Shown piece by piece: positions 7,249-14,469 of a stretch of DNA of 33,069 bases (position 1 is its first letter; each line of letters starts with the position of its first letter). Source of the stretch: Clostridiales bacterium UBA1316 (GTDB taxonomy: Bacteria > Bacillota > Clostridia > Oscillospirales > Oscillospiraceae); NCBI GenBank assembly GCA_002307055.1, contig DBTM01000080.1:45211-78279 (forward strand), in the 5' to 3' direction. A model generated the notes under the pieces. It worked only from the letters and a program-made list of their open reading frames with translations, made no database searches and had not been told where the DNA came from. The translations under genes and the position numbers were made by a program.

Positions 7249-8622
7249 TCAGGTGATTGATCCGTCGGCAGGCAGCTGCAGTCGTCCGATGATCCTCTTC
7301 TTGACAATGAATAAGCAGAGGATGTTAACGGCAAGCGTAATCACCCAGGATATCGGATAGGACAGCAGCAGCGTCAGATATGTCCTGTATACCTGAAAAG
7401 CCGTCTCGACCCAGATAACGCGGAAGACGCAGATGCCCATCAGGCAGACGATGGCCGGCAAAAGCGACGCGCCCATGCCGCGCATGACACCGGAGGTAAT
7501 GTTGACCAAGGCAATCAGAAAGTAGGCGATGCATATGACGAAAAGCCGCAGCGAAGCTGTCGCCATTACCTTCGGGGACGCTTCGTAAAGGCTGATCAGC
7601 GGAACCCGGAAGATAATAGTCAGCGTGCATAATACCGCCGAGGCCAGCATAACCATCCCGCTGCAGGTGAAAAAGATGCGGTTGATATTTTTGAATTTAG
7701 ACGCGCCCATATTCTGTCCCGTAAAAGAGATTGCCGCCTGAGGAAAAGCGTTCAGCGCGGCAAAGATAAAGCCCTCAATACTGATGGCAGCCGTATTTCC
7801 GGCAATGACGTCGGTGCCGAAGGAGTTGATGGAGGACTGGATGAGCACATTGGATATACCGAACATCAGGCCCTGCAGGCCTTCCGGTACACCGATTTTT
7901 ATCATCATCCATAGCTTGCTCCAGTCAATCCTCAGCTCGCGGAGCCGAATAGCGTAAGCGGCTTCGCTTTTTATTAAGGCGCGCAGCACCAGCCCCGCGG
8001 AAAGACCCTGCGCAATTACCGAGGCAATCGCAACACCCGCGACGCTCATATTCAAAACCAAAACGAAAAACAGATTCAGCCCGACATTCAAAACCCCTGC
8101 CGCGCTCAAAAAATAGAGCGGGCTTTTCGTATCGCCGACCGCGCGGAGAATCGCGCTGCCGAAATTATACAGAGCGATAATCGGAAGCCCGATAAAATAA
8201 ATGCGCATGAAAACAGCCGATTGGTCAATAATACCCGCCGGTGTCCCCGTCAGTATTAACAGGGGCTTGGAGAGCAAGCCGCCGAGGATGCCGATGATAA
8301 TACCGCCGATCACACTGGCTTTAATAGCGGTATGAACAGTCTTTTCAATGCCTTCCTTATCCTTTGCGCCGTAATACCGCGCAACGAGGACGTTGGCGCC
8401 GGTAGCCAGCCCCATGAATCCAAAAAGCAGCAGCTCCGTCAAATTAAAGGTTGCGCCGACAGCCGCCAGAGCGTCGCTGCCTCTGTACCGCCCGATGACA
8501 ATCATGTTGACGGCGGAAAACGTCAGCTGCATGATGCCCGATATCATCAGCGGAACACAAAAGCGGAGGATCTTCGGCACGAGCGGCCCGCTGCACATAT
8601 CAATTTCACGTTGTTTTGCCAT
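7249..8622 (-). CDS. MATE family efflux transporter
   Basis: 457 residues, the usual MATE length, with about 12 hydrophobic segments arranged as two related halves. Typical motifs include PLMISGIMQLTFSAVNMIVIGRY near the N-terminus, GANVLVARYYGAKDKEGI at about residue 80, and AISFTGQNMGASKFKNINR at the matching place in the second half. MATE proteins export cationic drugs or metabolites using an Na+ or H+ gradient. The start ATG at 8622 has a weak GGTGA site. A terminator closes the gene at 7206-7240, and another terminator (8672-8712) insulates it from the upstream deacetylase unit, so it is probably monocistronic. Substrate unknown. Confidence 0.92.
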   Translation of the reverse strand: MAKQREIDMCSGPLVPKILRFCVPLMISGIMQLTFSAVNMIVIGRYRGSDALAAVGATFNLTELLLFGFMGLATGANVLVARYYGAKDKEGIEKTVHTAIKASVIGGIIIGILGGLLSKPLLILTGTPAGIIDQSAVFMRIYFIGLPIIALYNFGSAILRAVGDTKSPLYFLSAAGVLNVGLNLFFVLVLNMSVAGVAIASVIAQGLSAGLVLRALIKSEAAYAIRLRELRIDWSKLWMMIKIGVPEGLQGLMFGISNVLIQSSINSFGTDVIAGNTAAISIEGFIFAALNAFPQAAISFTGQNMGASKFKNINRIFFTCSGMVMLASAVLCTLTIIFRVPLISLYEASPKVMATASLRLFVICIAYFLIALVNITSGVMRGMGASLLPAIVCLMGICVFRVIWVETAFQVYRTYLTLLLSYPISWVITLAVNILCLFIVKKRIIGRLQLPADGSIT

Positions 8623-8671
8623 ATCGGTTCACCATCAGACAGTCATATTTTATTAAGCGTATTCACTTGGG

Positions 8672-8712
8672 CAAAAAAACGATGATGCGCAACCTGCTAT
8701 GCGGTTGCGCAT
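8672..8712 (-). terminator. Intrinsic terminator after the deacetylase gene
   Basis: On the minus strand, ATGCGCAACC and GGTTGCGCAT (8703-8712 and 8685-8694) form a perfect 10-bp stem with an 8-nt loop. After a 5-nt spacer comes a run of seven T. It lies just past the deacetylase stop codon. Confidence 0.7.
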
Positions 8713-8729
8713 TGCGAAAGCTCTGTATT

Positions 8730-9491
8730 TTAAACTTTTCCGTTGCTTTTCAGTATTTCGGCAAAATCCTCTGCAGAATACGTCGGAGATACCGTCATGC
8801 GCCTGATCCTATAATTCCCCTTTAACTGGCTTTCAAAGCCGTCGAGGGTTGTGATGGCGCAATCGTAATATTTGGATGCGATGTCGATCACGCTCGCGTT
8901 AAACCGGCCGCTGGGATAAGACAGCGCGTATACCGGTTTGCCGGTTATCTGCGTCAGCATATTCTTGGACGCGGCGCATTCGTATTCCACCTGCTTGTCA
9001 TTGAGTCGGCTTAACGGCTGATGGCTGACCGTATGACTTTGAAAAGAAACACGGTCTTCCATTTCCAGTATTTGCGCCTTCGTCAGATAACCCGGAGCGC
9101 CCACATCATGAGCAATCAGGAAAATCGTTGCTTTGAGCTTGTATTTTTTTAATATGGGATAGGCGTTTGTATAATTATCGGAGTACCCGTCATCCAGCGT
9201 TATGATGATCGGCTTATAGTACTTCGAGCCGTTGTCATCCAAATCAATCGTCGTGTAGCCGTTGTCAGCGATATATTTCATTTCCTGATCGAATTTCAGC
9301 GTTGAAATCGATAAATTATGCAGACCGATCGGCTTATCGCTGACACTGTGATACAGCAATATTGGTATCAATTTTTTATTGTCCAGGGGATGGAGCCAAA
9401 TTGAAATACCTGCGATAAACAGAACGGATATAACAATTACCGGAATAAACAGGCTGAAGTGTTTTTTGCGCATTTTTAAGGACTTAAACAT
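8730..9491 (-). CDS. Membrane-anchored polysaccharide deacetylase (NodB-type)
   Basis: 253 residues. An uncleaved N-terminal membrane anchor (about residues 12-33) precedes a NodB homology domain. The metal-binding and catalytic set is visible: TLDDGY with D100-D101, the SHTVSH motif with H153 and H157, and a later LSYPSGRFN segment. Members remove N-acetyl groups from cell-surface glycans such as peptidoglycan or poly-N-acetylglucosamine, and the LLYHSVSD start places it nearer the PgaB/IcaB-like group. The domain should face outward. It is 25 nt downstream of a small coiled-coil membrane protein gene and likely shares its transcript. A terminator follows. Confidence 0.9.
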   Translation of the reverse strand: MFKSLKMRKKHFSLFIPVIVISVLFIAGISIWLHPLDNKKLIPILLYHSVSDKPIGLHNLSISTLKFDQEMKYIADNGYTTIDLDDNGSKYYKPIIITLDDGYSDNYTNAYPILKKYKLKATIFLIAHDVGAPGYLTKAQILEMEDRVSFQSHTVSHQPLSRLNDKQVEYECAASKNMLTQITGKPVYALSYPSGRFNASVIDIASKYYDCAITTLDGFESQLKGNYRIRRMTVSPTYSAEDFAEILKSNGKV

Positions 9492-9516
9492 AGTTACCGC
9501 TCCGCCGGAATTCTCA

Positions 9517-9864
9517 TCAGCGCTTTCTAAAACCTAAAATAAAGAGCTTGACTCCAAAAATCAGGATAAAGACCGAAACGACAAAGATTAAATCAATGCG
9601 CACTAAACCTTGAATTCCGATATTCCCAAACGCGTCTATACCGATGACATTGGTAATGACCAAAGCCAAAACGGCGACAAATATCGTCAGAATCTCAATC
9701 TGCTTGAGTAAAATGCTGTTGAGCTGATCGCTGACGGCTTTAACGGAGTCCTTCAACGCTTTCGTCTGCGCCTCCAAGTCGGCAATTTCGCTGCGGAGGG
9801 CGTCTGTCTGCGCTGAATCATTATGACCCGAATGACGAGATGTTTCTTTATCTTCAGTATCCAT
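9517..9864 (-). CDS. Coiled-coil membrane protein of unknown function (115 aa)
   Basis: The N-terminal 20 residues are polar. Residues 22-55 form a likely coiled coil (ALRSEIADLEAQTKALKDSV and onward), and two transmembrane segments follow at about 58-76 and 88-110, ending in a basic tail (GFRKR). No family was recognised. GGGAG lies about 8 nt upstream of the ATG. The gene precedes the deacetylase by 25 nt, so the two may act together at the membrane. The architecture would suit an oligomeric scaffold, which is an inference only. Confidence 0.7.
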   Translation of the reverse strand: MDTEDKETSRHSGHNDSAQTDALRSEIADLEAQTKALKDSVKAVSDQLNSILLKQIEILTIFVAVLALVITNVIGIDAFGNIGIQGLVRIDLIFVVSVFILIFGVKLFILGFRKR

Positions 9865-9941
9865 ACAAAATCTCCCAAAATACGAGATGAGACCTCACTC
9901 ATGTTAAGCTAAACGGATACGCTTGTCAATATATTTGTTCC

Positions 9942-10955
9942 TTAATTTTGCTCCTGATCCTGTGTGCCGCCGCTGTATTGTTCCGCCGCGAGCCGAAGCT
10001 GCTGTCGCATTTTTTTAACGACATTATCGGGGGAAAGTATTTTAGCCTCATTCCCGAAGCTTGAAATCCAGGCTAAAAATTGCTGGCTGACCGCGACGTT
10101 GACGCTGATGTCAAAATGCGCGTCATCCGACTTGACGACAATGATATCCTTCCCGAACCTGTCAATCACAACCCCGATCAAACGGTTGACAAATTCTAGC
10201 CGTACAGTCTCCTCCTCACCGCTGAACATTGAAAACAGCTTCTTGGAATAGACGGCAATATCAAGATTTTGGAAATGCTGCTGCCCGTCCCGTTTCTCCT
10301 CGGTAACCGATATCTCCGTCATTTTATCGACTCTGTAGTGCTTGACCATTTCGGCATCGGCGTCATATCCGATCAGATAATAATTCTCATCGTCCCAGGT
10401 CAGCGCGTACGGACTGACGATATAGCGATCCCCATTGCGCTTGAGCACCTTTTCCTTCGTGACGGAATACTCAAAATACTTAAAGCTGATTTTTCTATTG
10501 TCGCCGATCCCCGTGTGGATATTGTCGACATTATAATAAATGCTCTCGTTCATCGTTTTGATGCGGTTGGTGACGTAGACCTGCCGCTGAAGCGACTGGC
10601 CCTCATAAACGCTGCAAAGGCTTTCGATTTTCTTGATCAAATCTGTCGATTTCTTATGTGTAATAAACTTCGAGGACTGGACACTGTCCACAAGCAGCTT
10701 GAGCTCCGGCAGCTCAAAGGTTTTGCTGGCCAGATAGTAACCGGTCGTCTTTGCCCGCGTGCTTTCGACATCGAGCCCAAAAAACCGCAGGGCCTCGAGG
10801 TCGTCATAAATGCTTTTCCGTTCGGCTTTAATATCATAGCGCCCAAGCTCCGTTATGAGCTCTGCTACGGATAAAGCATGCTCTCCGTCCGTCTTCTCCT
10901 GGAGAATCTTCATGAGATAGAGGAGCTTGAGCTTCTGGTTCGAGGATTTCGGCAT
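9942..10955 (-). CDS. WYL-domain transcriptional regulator (HTH N-terminus)
   Basis: 337 residues from the ATG at 10955, preferred because AGGAGGT lies about 7 nt upstream. The GTG at 10964 overlaps that ribosome site. The N-terminus (residues 6-60, LKLLYLMKILQEKTDGEHAL and the following helices) is a winged HTH like those of the DeoR/YafY group. The central and C-terminal part carries the WYL domain (ISFKYFEY, then RYIVSPYALTWDDENYYLIGYD and HYRVDKM). WYL regulators bind DNA and sense ligands, often nucleic acid, and frequently control defence or stress genes. It reads toward the membrane protein/deacetylase pair 77 nt away. An AbiE system is encoded divergently about 0.6 kb upstream. Confidence 0.9.
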   Translation of the reverse strand: MPKSSNQKLKLLYLMKILQEKTDGEHALSVAELITELGRYDIKAERKSIYDDLEALRFFGLDVESTRAKTTGYYLASKTFELPELKLLVDSVQSSKFITHKKSTDLIKKIESLCSVYEGQSLQRQVYVTNRIKTMNESIYYNVDNIHTGIGDNRKISFKYFEYSVTKEKVLKRNGDRYIVSPYALTWDDENYYLIGYDADAEMVKHYRVDKMTEISVTEEKRDGQQHFQNLDIAVYSKKLFSMFSGEEETVRLEFVNRLIGVVIDRFGKDIIVVKSDDAHFDISVNVAVSQQFLAWISSFGNEAKILSPDNVVKKMRQQLRLAAEQYSGGTQDQEQN

Positions 10956-11022
10956 GAATGTCACCTCCTGATTTCATTATATCTAAAAGCGTACTTATAT
11001 ACAATAATGTGCCGGCAAATCC

Positions 11023-11220
11023 CTAATGCAGGAACAGTATAACAAGCACCGACAGGCACAGCCCGACAAAGATGACATTCCATAATAAATCGCCATTGTT
11101 TTTCCTGCGGCGGCTGCGCATCCTTCTGGGGGCGTAATCAGACAGATAAATGATATTGTTGCACGCGGCGGCATCCTCCCGGGTCCAGTGCTCATAGCTC
11201 TCGCAGCTGACAGCTTTCAT
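11023..11220 (-). CDS. Small tail-anchored membrane protein (65 aa)
   Basis: The ATG at 11220 is preferred over the one at 11226 because GAGG is about 8 nt upstream of it. The protein has a polar N-terminal half, a basic patch (RRMRSRRRKNNG), then one C-terminal transmembrane helix (LLWNVIFVGLCLSVLVILFL). The basic patch before the helix predicts that the N-terminal half stays in the cytoplasm. No family is recognised. It lies between a 41-residue gene and the WYL regulator on the same strand. Confidence 0.6.
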   Translation of the reverse strand: MKAVSCESYEHWTREDAAACNNIIYLSDYAPRRMRSRRRKNNGDLLWNVIFVGLCLSVLVILFLH

Positions 11221-11252
11221 GCTCATATCCTCATTTCATAATGTTTTAATGT

Positions 11253-11378
11253 TTATGCCGCTTCGATATTTTGTATCTCCTGCTCCGCCTCATACGCGTT
11301 GTCAGCCGAGAACAGAAAATCCCCATGCTCATCGTAAACCTCAACATGCCCGCTTTTATACTTGATTCTGTAATTCAT
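11253..11378 (-). CDS. Small hypothetical protein (41 aa)
   Basis: The ATG at 11378 is preceded by AAAGGAAG at 8-10 nt. The peptide starts MNYRIKYKSGHVEVYDEHGD and continues with FLFSADNAYEAEQEI, a compact pattern seen in small clostridial proteins of unknown function. The predicted fold is a short beta-hairpin followed by a helix, and it is soluble and acidic at the C-terminus. The open frame extends upstream to 11465 but without a ribosome site, and that extension would cover the AbiE operator region. It may be co-transcribed with the following 65-aa gene. Confidence 0.6.
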   Translation of the reverse strand: MNYRIKYKSGHVEVYDEHGDFLFSADNAYEAEQEIQNIEAA

Positions 11379-11466
11379 AACAACACTTCCTTTCGTTATC
11401 TTATCTCCAGTATAAATACCCACATGTCCCATAAAACGGTCAATGATATTTTCCGGATTCGCCAAT

Positions 11467-11495
11467 TTGCCGCTTGCTCGCTAAAGCAGCGGCAA
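11467..11495. promoter_or_regulatory. Inverted repeat 1 of the AbiE promoter (candidate operator)
   Basis: TTGCCGCT (11467-11474) and AGCGGCAA (11488-11495) form a perfect 8-bp inverted repeat around 13 nt. It lies just upstream of the -35 box of the AbiE promoter. A second copy with the same 13-nt loop lies downstream of the -10. Confidence 0.6.
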
Positions 11496-11503
11496 GTTGG
11501 TGA

Positions 11504-11530
11504 TTGACAGACCTAAAATTCTATTATAAT
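11504..11530 (+). promoter_or_regulatory. Promoter of the AbiEi-AbiEii operon
   Basis: A consensus TTGACA (11504-11509) and TATAAT (11525-11530) are separated by 15 nt, slightly short. An overlapping TAATAT at 11527 would give 17 nt. The promoter is bracketed by two inverted repeats. Confidence 0.65.
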
Positions 11531-11551
11531 ATAAAGCGAAAGCTAATAAAA

Positions 11552-11578
11552 TGCCGCTTGCGATTAACATGAGCGGCA
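11552..11578. promoter_or_regulatory. Inverted repeat 2 of the AbiE promoter (candidate operator)
   Basis: TGCCGCT (11552-11558) and AGCGGCA (11572-11578) repeat the arms of inverted repeat 1 with the same 13-nt loop, 84 bp downstream. It sits between the -10 box and the antitoxin start. Both repeats are followed by a similar (T)TGGTGA sequence. Confidence 0.6.
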
Positions 11579-11600
11579 AAATGGTAAATTGGTGAAAATG

Positions 11601-12203
11601 ATGAATCAAAAAAACGAGCGTTTAGAACTGATAAAATGTTCATCCGGTGTGTTTCGGACAGCGGATTTGTATGCGCTTGGCATTAACGCATATGGTATCC
11701 GGAGGCTTTTAGAGAGAAATAAGGTCGAGCATATAAAACACGGATATTATCGCTTTATAGATGGAACTGCCGAACTCAGTGAAGCCGCGCAAATATCACA
11801 GCTCTTTCCTGAAGGTGTATTGTGTATGTATTCGGCGCTGTTTTATTATGGGTATTCCGATAGGGTGCCGGCCGCATGGGACATCGCCATTGACAAAAAC
11901 ACGTCTAAATCCAGGTTTAAGTTGGATTATCCGTATATTCAGCCCCATTACACAGAGCCCAGGCTTTTGTCCTTTGGCATCGTACCTATAGAATACGATA
12001 ACGGCTCTATGATGATTTATGACCGTGACCGATTAATATGCGAGTGCATTTTCTTTGAAAACAAGATGGATAACGAAGCATATAACAAGGCGATTCAGGG
12101 TTATATTTTAGATTCGAAAAAAAATATTGCTCAATTATTGGAGTATGCGGAAAAACGCAGGATACTGAAAAAGGTCAAAGAAAGGATAGGTGTGTGGCTG
12201 TAA
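11601..12203 (+). CDS. abiEi: AbiEi-type antitoxin (type IV toxin-antitoxin)
   Basis: 200 residues from the ATG at 11601 (an ATG at 11598 is also possible), with GGTGA 5 nt upstream. The N-terminus is a winged helix (VFRTADLYALGINAYGIRRLLERNKVEHIKHGYYRF) as in AbiEi antitoxins, followed by the AbiEi antitoxin domain (GVLCMYSALFYYGYSDRVP, then AWDIAIDKN and the DRLICECIFFENKMD segment). AbiEi antagonises the AbiEii nucleotidyltransferase toxin without a stable complex and represses its own promoter by binding paired inverted repeats. Matching repeats are present upstream. Its stop codon overlaps the toxin start by one base, so translation is probably coupled. Confidence 0.88.
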   Translation: MNQKNERLELIKCSSGVFRTADLYALGINAYGIRRLLERNKVEHIKHGYYRFIDGTAELSEAAQISQLFPEGVLCMYSALFYYGYSDRVPAAWDIAIDKNTSKSRFKLDYPYIQPHYTEPRLLSFGIVPIEYDNGSMMIYDRDRLICECIFFENKMDNEAYNKAIQGYILDSKKNIAQLLEYAEKRRILKKVKERIGVWL

Positions 12204-13096
12204 TGGATATGGGCACATCTGTGCTAGCTAAACTCAGAAACAAGGCTAAAGAAAAAGGTAAGCCGCTTCAGCTTTACCTGCAGCTTTTTTGTCAGGAGGA
12301 ATTTCTGCGCCGCCTTTCTATGTCTCAATATGTCAACAATCTCGTGCTCAAGGGCGGAATGCTCATTTATACGCTGACGAACTTTGAGAGCCGCGCAACA
12401 GTTGACATAGATTTTTTACTCCGTCAGCTGCCGAGCGGCAGAGAAGAAATCCAGAAGATCATCGATTCAATTCTCACGGTAGATACAAGAAATGACTTTA
12501 TTTCGTTCACCGCCCGAGGATATGAGACAATTTCACCGCAGCGTCAATACAAAGGCGTCAGTTTTCAGCTGATCGGCCATATTAAAAACACAAAAACACC
12601 GCTTTGCGTTGACATAGGCGTAGGGGATATAATTGTTCCGAATCCGCAGAAACGTGAAATACCGGTGCAGCTCGATACTTTCACAGCACCGGTAGTCATG
12701 GCTTATTCATTGGAGAGCACTATTTCGGAAAAATTCGACGCCCTGTTGCAGCGTTTAGAACTTACAAGCCGTATGAAAGATATTTATGACATTTATTACC
12801 TGGCCACTGCTTTCAACTTCGCTGGGCGGCAGCTTCAGCAGGCACTTTACGAGACGCTTCAGAATCGGGGGACGCCTTATGACAGAAACAGCCTCGATAA
12901 AGTAATAGCTCTGGCACACAGTACTGATATACAAGTGCGCTGGAGGCAGTTTCTTCGCAGACTCAAGCTGGAAGCGCTGTCTCTGGACGAAGTGATGCTT
13001 GGAATAGACACCTTTCTCCGCCCCGTATGGGAAGCTATCCTCAAGGATGACGAGTTTTTTGGCAATTGGCATCCAGACAGCGGTGATTGGCAATAA
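12203..13096 (+). CDS. abiEii: AbiEii-type nucleotidyltransferase toxin
   Basis: 297 residues from the ATG at 12203, which overlaps the antitoxin stop (TAATG). A GTG at 12194 is too close to the GGATAGG ribosome site to be preferred. The protein belongs to the AbiEii/DUF1814 nucleotidyltransferase family. Motifs are LKGGMLIY (residues 49-56), RATVDIDFL with D68 and D70 as likely metal ligands, and a third acidic motif CVDIGVGD further on, then STISEKFDAL. AbiEii-type toxins transfer nucleotides to an RNA target such as tRNA acceptor ends and cause growth arrest in phage-infected cells. The domain is full length with motifs intact, so the toxin looks functional. Confidence 0.9.
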   Translation: MDMGTSVLAKLRNKAKEKGKPLQLYLQLFCQEEFLRRLSMSQYVNNLVLKGGMLIYTLTNFESRATVDIDFLLRQLPSGREEIQKIIDSILTVDTRNDFISFTARGYETISPQRQYKGVSFQLIGHIKNTKTPLCVDIGVGDIIVPNPQKREIPVQLDTFTAPVVMAYSLESTISEKFDALLQRLELTSRMKDIYDIYYLATAFNFAGRQLQQALYETLQNRGTPYDRNSLDKVIALAHSTDIQVRWRQFLRRLKLEALSLDEVMLGIDTFLRPVWEAILKDDEFFGNWHPDSGDWQ

Positions 13097-13131
13097 AGGT
13101 CAAGAAAAATCAGCAAATATCATATCAGATA

Positions 13132-13159
13132 TTGCATTTACCATATACTGTGTTATAAT
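13132..13159 (+). promoter_or_regulatory. Promoter of the GNAT-gene leader
   Basis: TTGCAT (13132-13137) and TATAAT (13154-13159) are 16 nt apart. The transcript would begin near 13166, just before an AGGAGG ribosome site and a short ORF. Confidence 0.6.
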
Positions 13160-13198
13160 ACAGCAATAAACTTTAAACAAAGGAGGCAAAGGCTCGAT

Positions 13199-13300
13199 AT
13201 GGCATGCAGTAACATTCGTATTATGAATATGCAGCGCCGAGTACTCGTATCTGTCGAAGATAACGGGCTTTTGCTGCTATATTCATACCGAATTTTATAG
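13199..13300 (+). CDS. Short leader ORF (33 aa) before an intrinsic terminator
   Basis: An ATG at 13199 follows AGGAGG (13181-13186) by 12 nt, and the frame of 33 codons ends at TAG 13298-13300. The peptide starts MACSNIRIMNMQRRVLVSVE and ends with a Leu-rich stretch (NGLLLLYSYRIL). No domain is recognised. It lies between a good promoter and an intrinsic terminator that precede an acetyltransferase operon, the layout of ribosome-mediated attenuators upstream of resistance genes. It may be translated for regulation rather than for its product. The alternative is a small structural protein or a chance frame. Confidence 0.45.
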   Translation: MACSNIRIMNMQRRVLVSVEDNGLLLLYSYRIL

Positions 13301-13331
13301 TTTATAAATTTATAAAATTGTATGACAAAAC

Positions 13332-13381
13332 AAGCGGGTAAAAGCCAAAGGGAAACCTAAAGCTTTTAGCCGCTTTTATTT
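13332..13381 (+). terminator. Intrinsic terminator / attenuator before the GNAT operon
   Basis: AAGCGG plus TAAAAGC (13332-13345) pair with GCTTTTA plus CCGCTT (13362-13375), with a G-G mismatch, followed by TTTTATTTAT. Just upstream, AATTTTATA (about 13289-13298) and TATAAAATT (about 13311-13319) could form an alternative hairpin. Confidence 0.7.
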
Positions 13382-13401
13382 ATCCAAAAGGGGGACCTAA
13401 T

Positions 13402-13542
13402 ATGAGAATTAATGACCTGCGCCGACGAGAAAGCATCATAAGAATCATGCGGATGACTGAAAAAGAGGAGTCCCTCATGGGCTTGTCTGCGCACCTGCTG
13501 GCAATAGCGGAAAATGAGAAAGGATTGTTTTTATGGACATAA
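13402..13542 (+). CDS. Short ORF (46 aa) overlapping the first GNAT gene
   Basis: An ATG at 13402 follows AAAGGGGG by 7 nt, a strong ribosome site. The peptide begins MRINDLRRRESIIRIMRMTE, is basic then acidic, and ends LFLWT, overlapping the next gene's start by 10 nt in another frame. No family is recognised. The strong initiation signal and overlap suggest translational coupling to the acetyltransferase. It could also be a remnant of a longer gene. Confidence 0.4.
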   Translation: MRINDLRRRESIIRIMRMTEKEESLMGLSAHLLAIAENEKGLFLWT

Positions 13543-13952
13543 CATATACGAATAAAATTACCGTGGAGCAGTATAACGGTCTGCGCCGCGCGGTCGGATG
13601 GTTTGAAGTGCAGGCGGAAGCCGCTGAAAAGGGACTTGATAATACAGCGTTTTTGATCGTTGCAAATGATAACGCGGGGCCAGTCGGTATGGCCAGAATC
13701 ATTACTGATTACGGGTATGTTGCATTTATCGCTGATGTCATTATACATCCTGATTATCAGGGCAAAGGTCTTGGCAGGGCAATTATGTCGAAGGTTATGG
13801 AGTATGCAGAGCAGAATATTACGCCCGGACAGATGAAATACATCAATCTCATGGCAGCCAAAGGCAAGGAAGGCTTTTATAAAAAGCTGGGTTTTGCCGA
13901 GCGGCCCAACGATAGATTCGGCCCCGGTATGACGCAGTGGGTTCCTGCGTAA
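13533..13952 (+). CDS. GNAT family N-acetyltransferase
   Basis: 139 residues, the length of a single GNAT domain. The acetyl-CoA binding motif A is clear: VAFIADVIIHPDYQGKGLGRAIM at about residues 66-88, with the Q-x-x-G-x-G/A core (QGKGLG). A conserved C-terminal AAKGKEGFYKKLGF segment follows. GNAT enzymes move acetyl groups from acetyl-CoA to amines of small molecules, peptides or antibiotics. AAAGGA is 8 nt before the ATG. It is the first full gene of a plus-strand run of three acetyltransferases and a methyltransferase, downstream of a terminator-containing leader. The substrate is unknown. Confidence 0.9.
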   Translation: MDITYTNKITVEQYNGLRRAVGWFEVQAEAAEKGLDNTAFLIVANDNAGPVGMARIITDYGYVAFIADVIIHPDYQGKGLGRAIMSKVMEYAEQNITPGQMKYINLMAAKGKEGFYKKLGFAERPNDRFGPGMTQWVPA

Positions 13953-13970
13953 GAACAGTGAGGTGGTGAA

Positions 13971-14468
13971 ATGAACTTAATTATAAGAAAAGCGGCGTTT
14001 TCGGACGCCGCAGATATGGCAAATATACATATGCGTTCCTGGGAAGCGGCGTATGAGGGTATCATCCCCGCGCAAACCATCGCCGAAAAAAACGCCGGAC
14101 GCCCGGCTATGTGGGAGAAAACCTTATCAGGAGAGCATAATGACTATATCGCGTTATCCGGCGGGACGGCGGTCGGGCTGATGGGCATACACCCCAGCCA
14201 TGACGCCGACGGACCGGATATCGGCGAGCTGGGTGCAATCTATCTCCACCCGGACTTTTTCGGCAAAGGCTATGGTCGTGAAATGGTCGGTTTTGCGATA
14301 AAGACGCTCATACAACAGGGCTTTTCAGCCGTCACACTGTGGGTGCTTGAAGACAATTTACGTGCGCGGCGCTTTTATAAAAAATGCGGGTTTGCCTTTG
14401 ACGGGACCCAAAAGGACATGGTTATCGGCAAGCCTCTTATCGCAATACGATACAGAAAGGAAATATAA
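13971..14468 (+). CDS. GNAT family N-acetyltransferase
   Basis: 165 residues with a GAGGTGGTG ribosome site close to the ATG. A complete GNAT fold is suggested: N-terminal IRKAAFSDAADMANIHMRSWEAAY, then motif A (IGELGAIYLHPDFFGKGYGREMVGFAI, with the FGKGYG loop at about residues 100-105), and VTLWVLEDNLRARRFYKKCGF near the end. This resembles the RimI-like or phosphinothricin/spermidine acetyltransferase group. It lies 18 nt after the previous GNAT gene and 1 nt before the next, so it is in an operon. The substrate is unknown. Confidence 0.92.
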   Translation: MNLIIRKAAFSDAADMANIHMRSWEAAYEGIIPAQTIAEKNAGRPAMWEKTLSGEHNDYIALSGGTAVGLMGIHPSHDADGPDIGELGAIYLHPDFFGKGYGREMVGFAIKTLIQQGFSAVTLWVLEDNLRARRFYKKCGFAFDGTQKDMVIGKPLIAIRYRKEI

Positions 14469-14469
14469 T

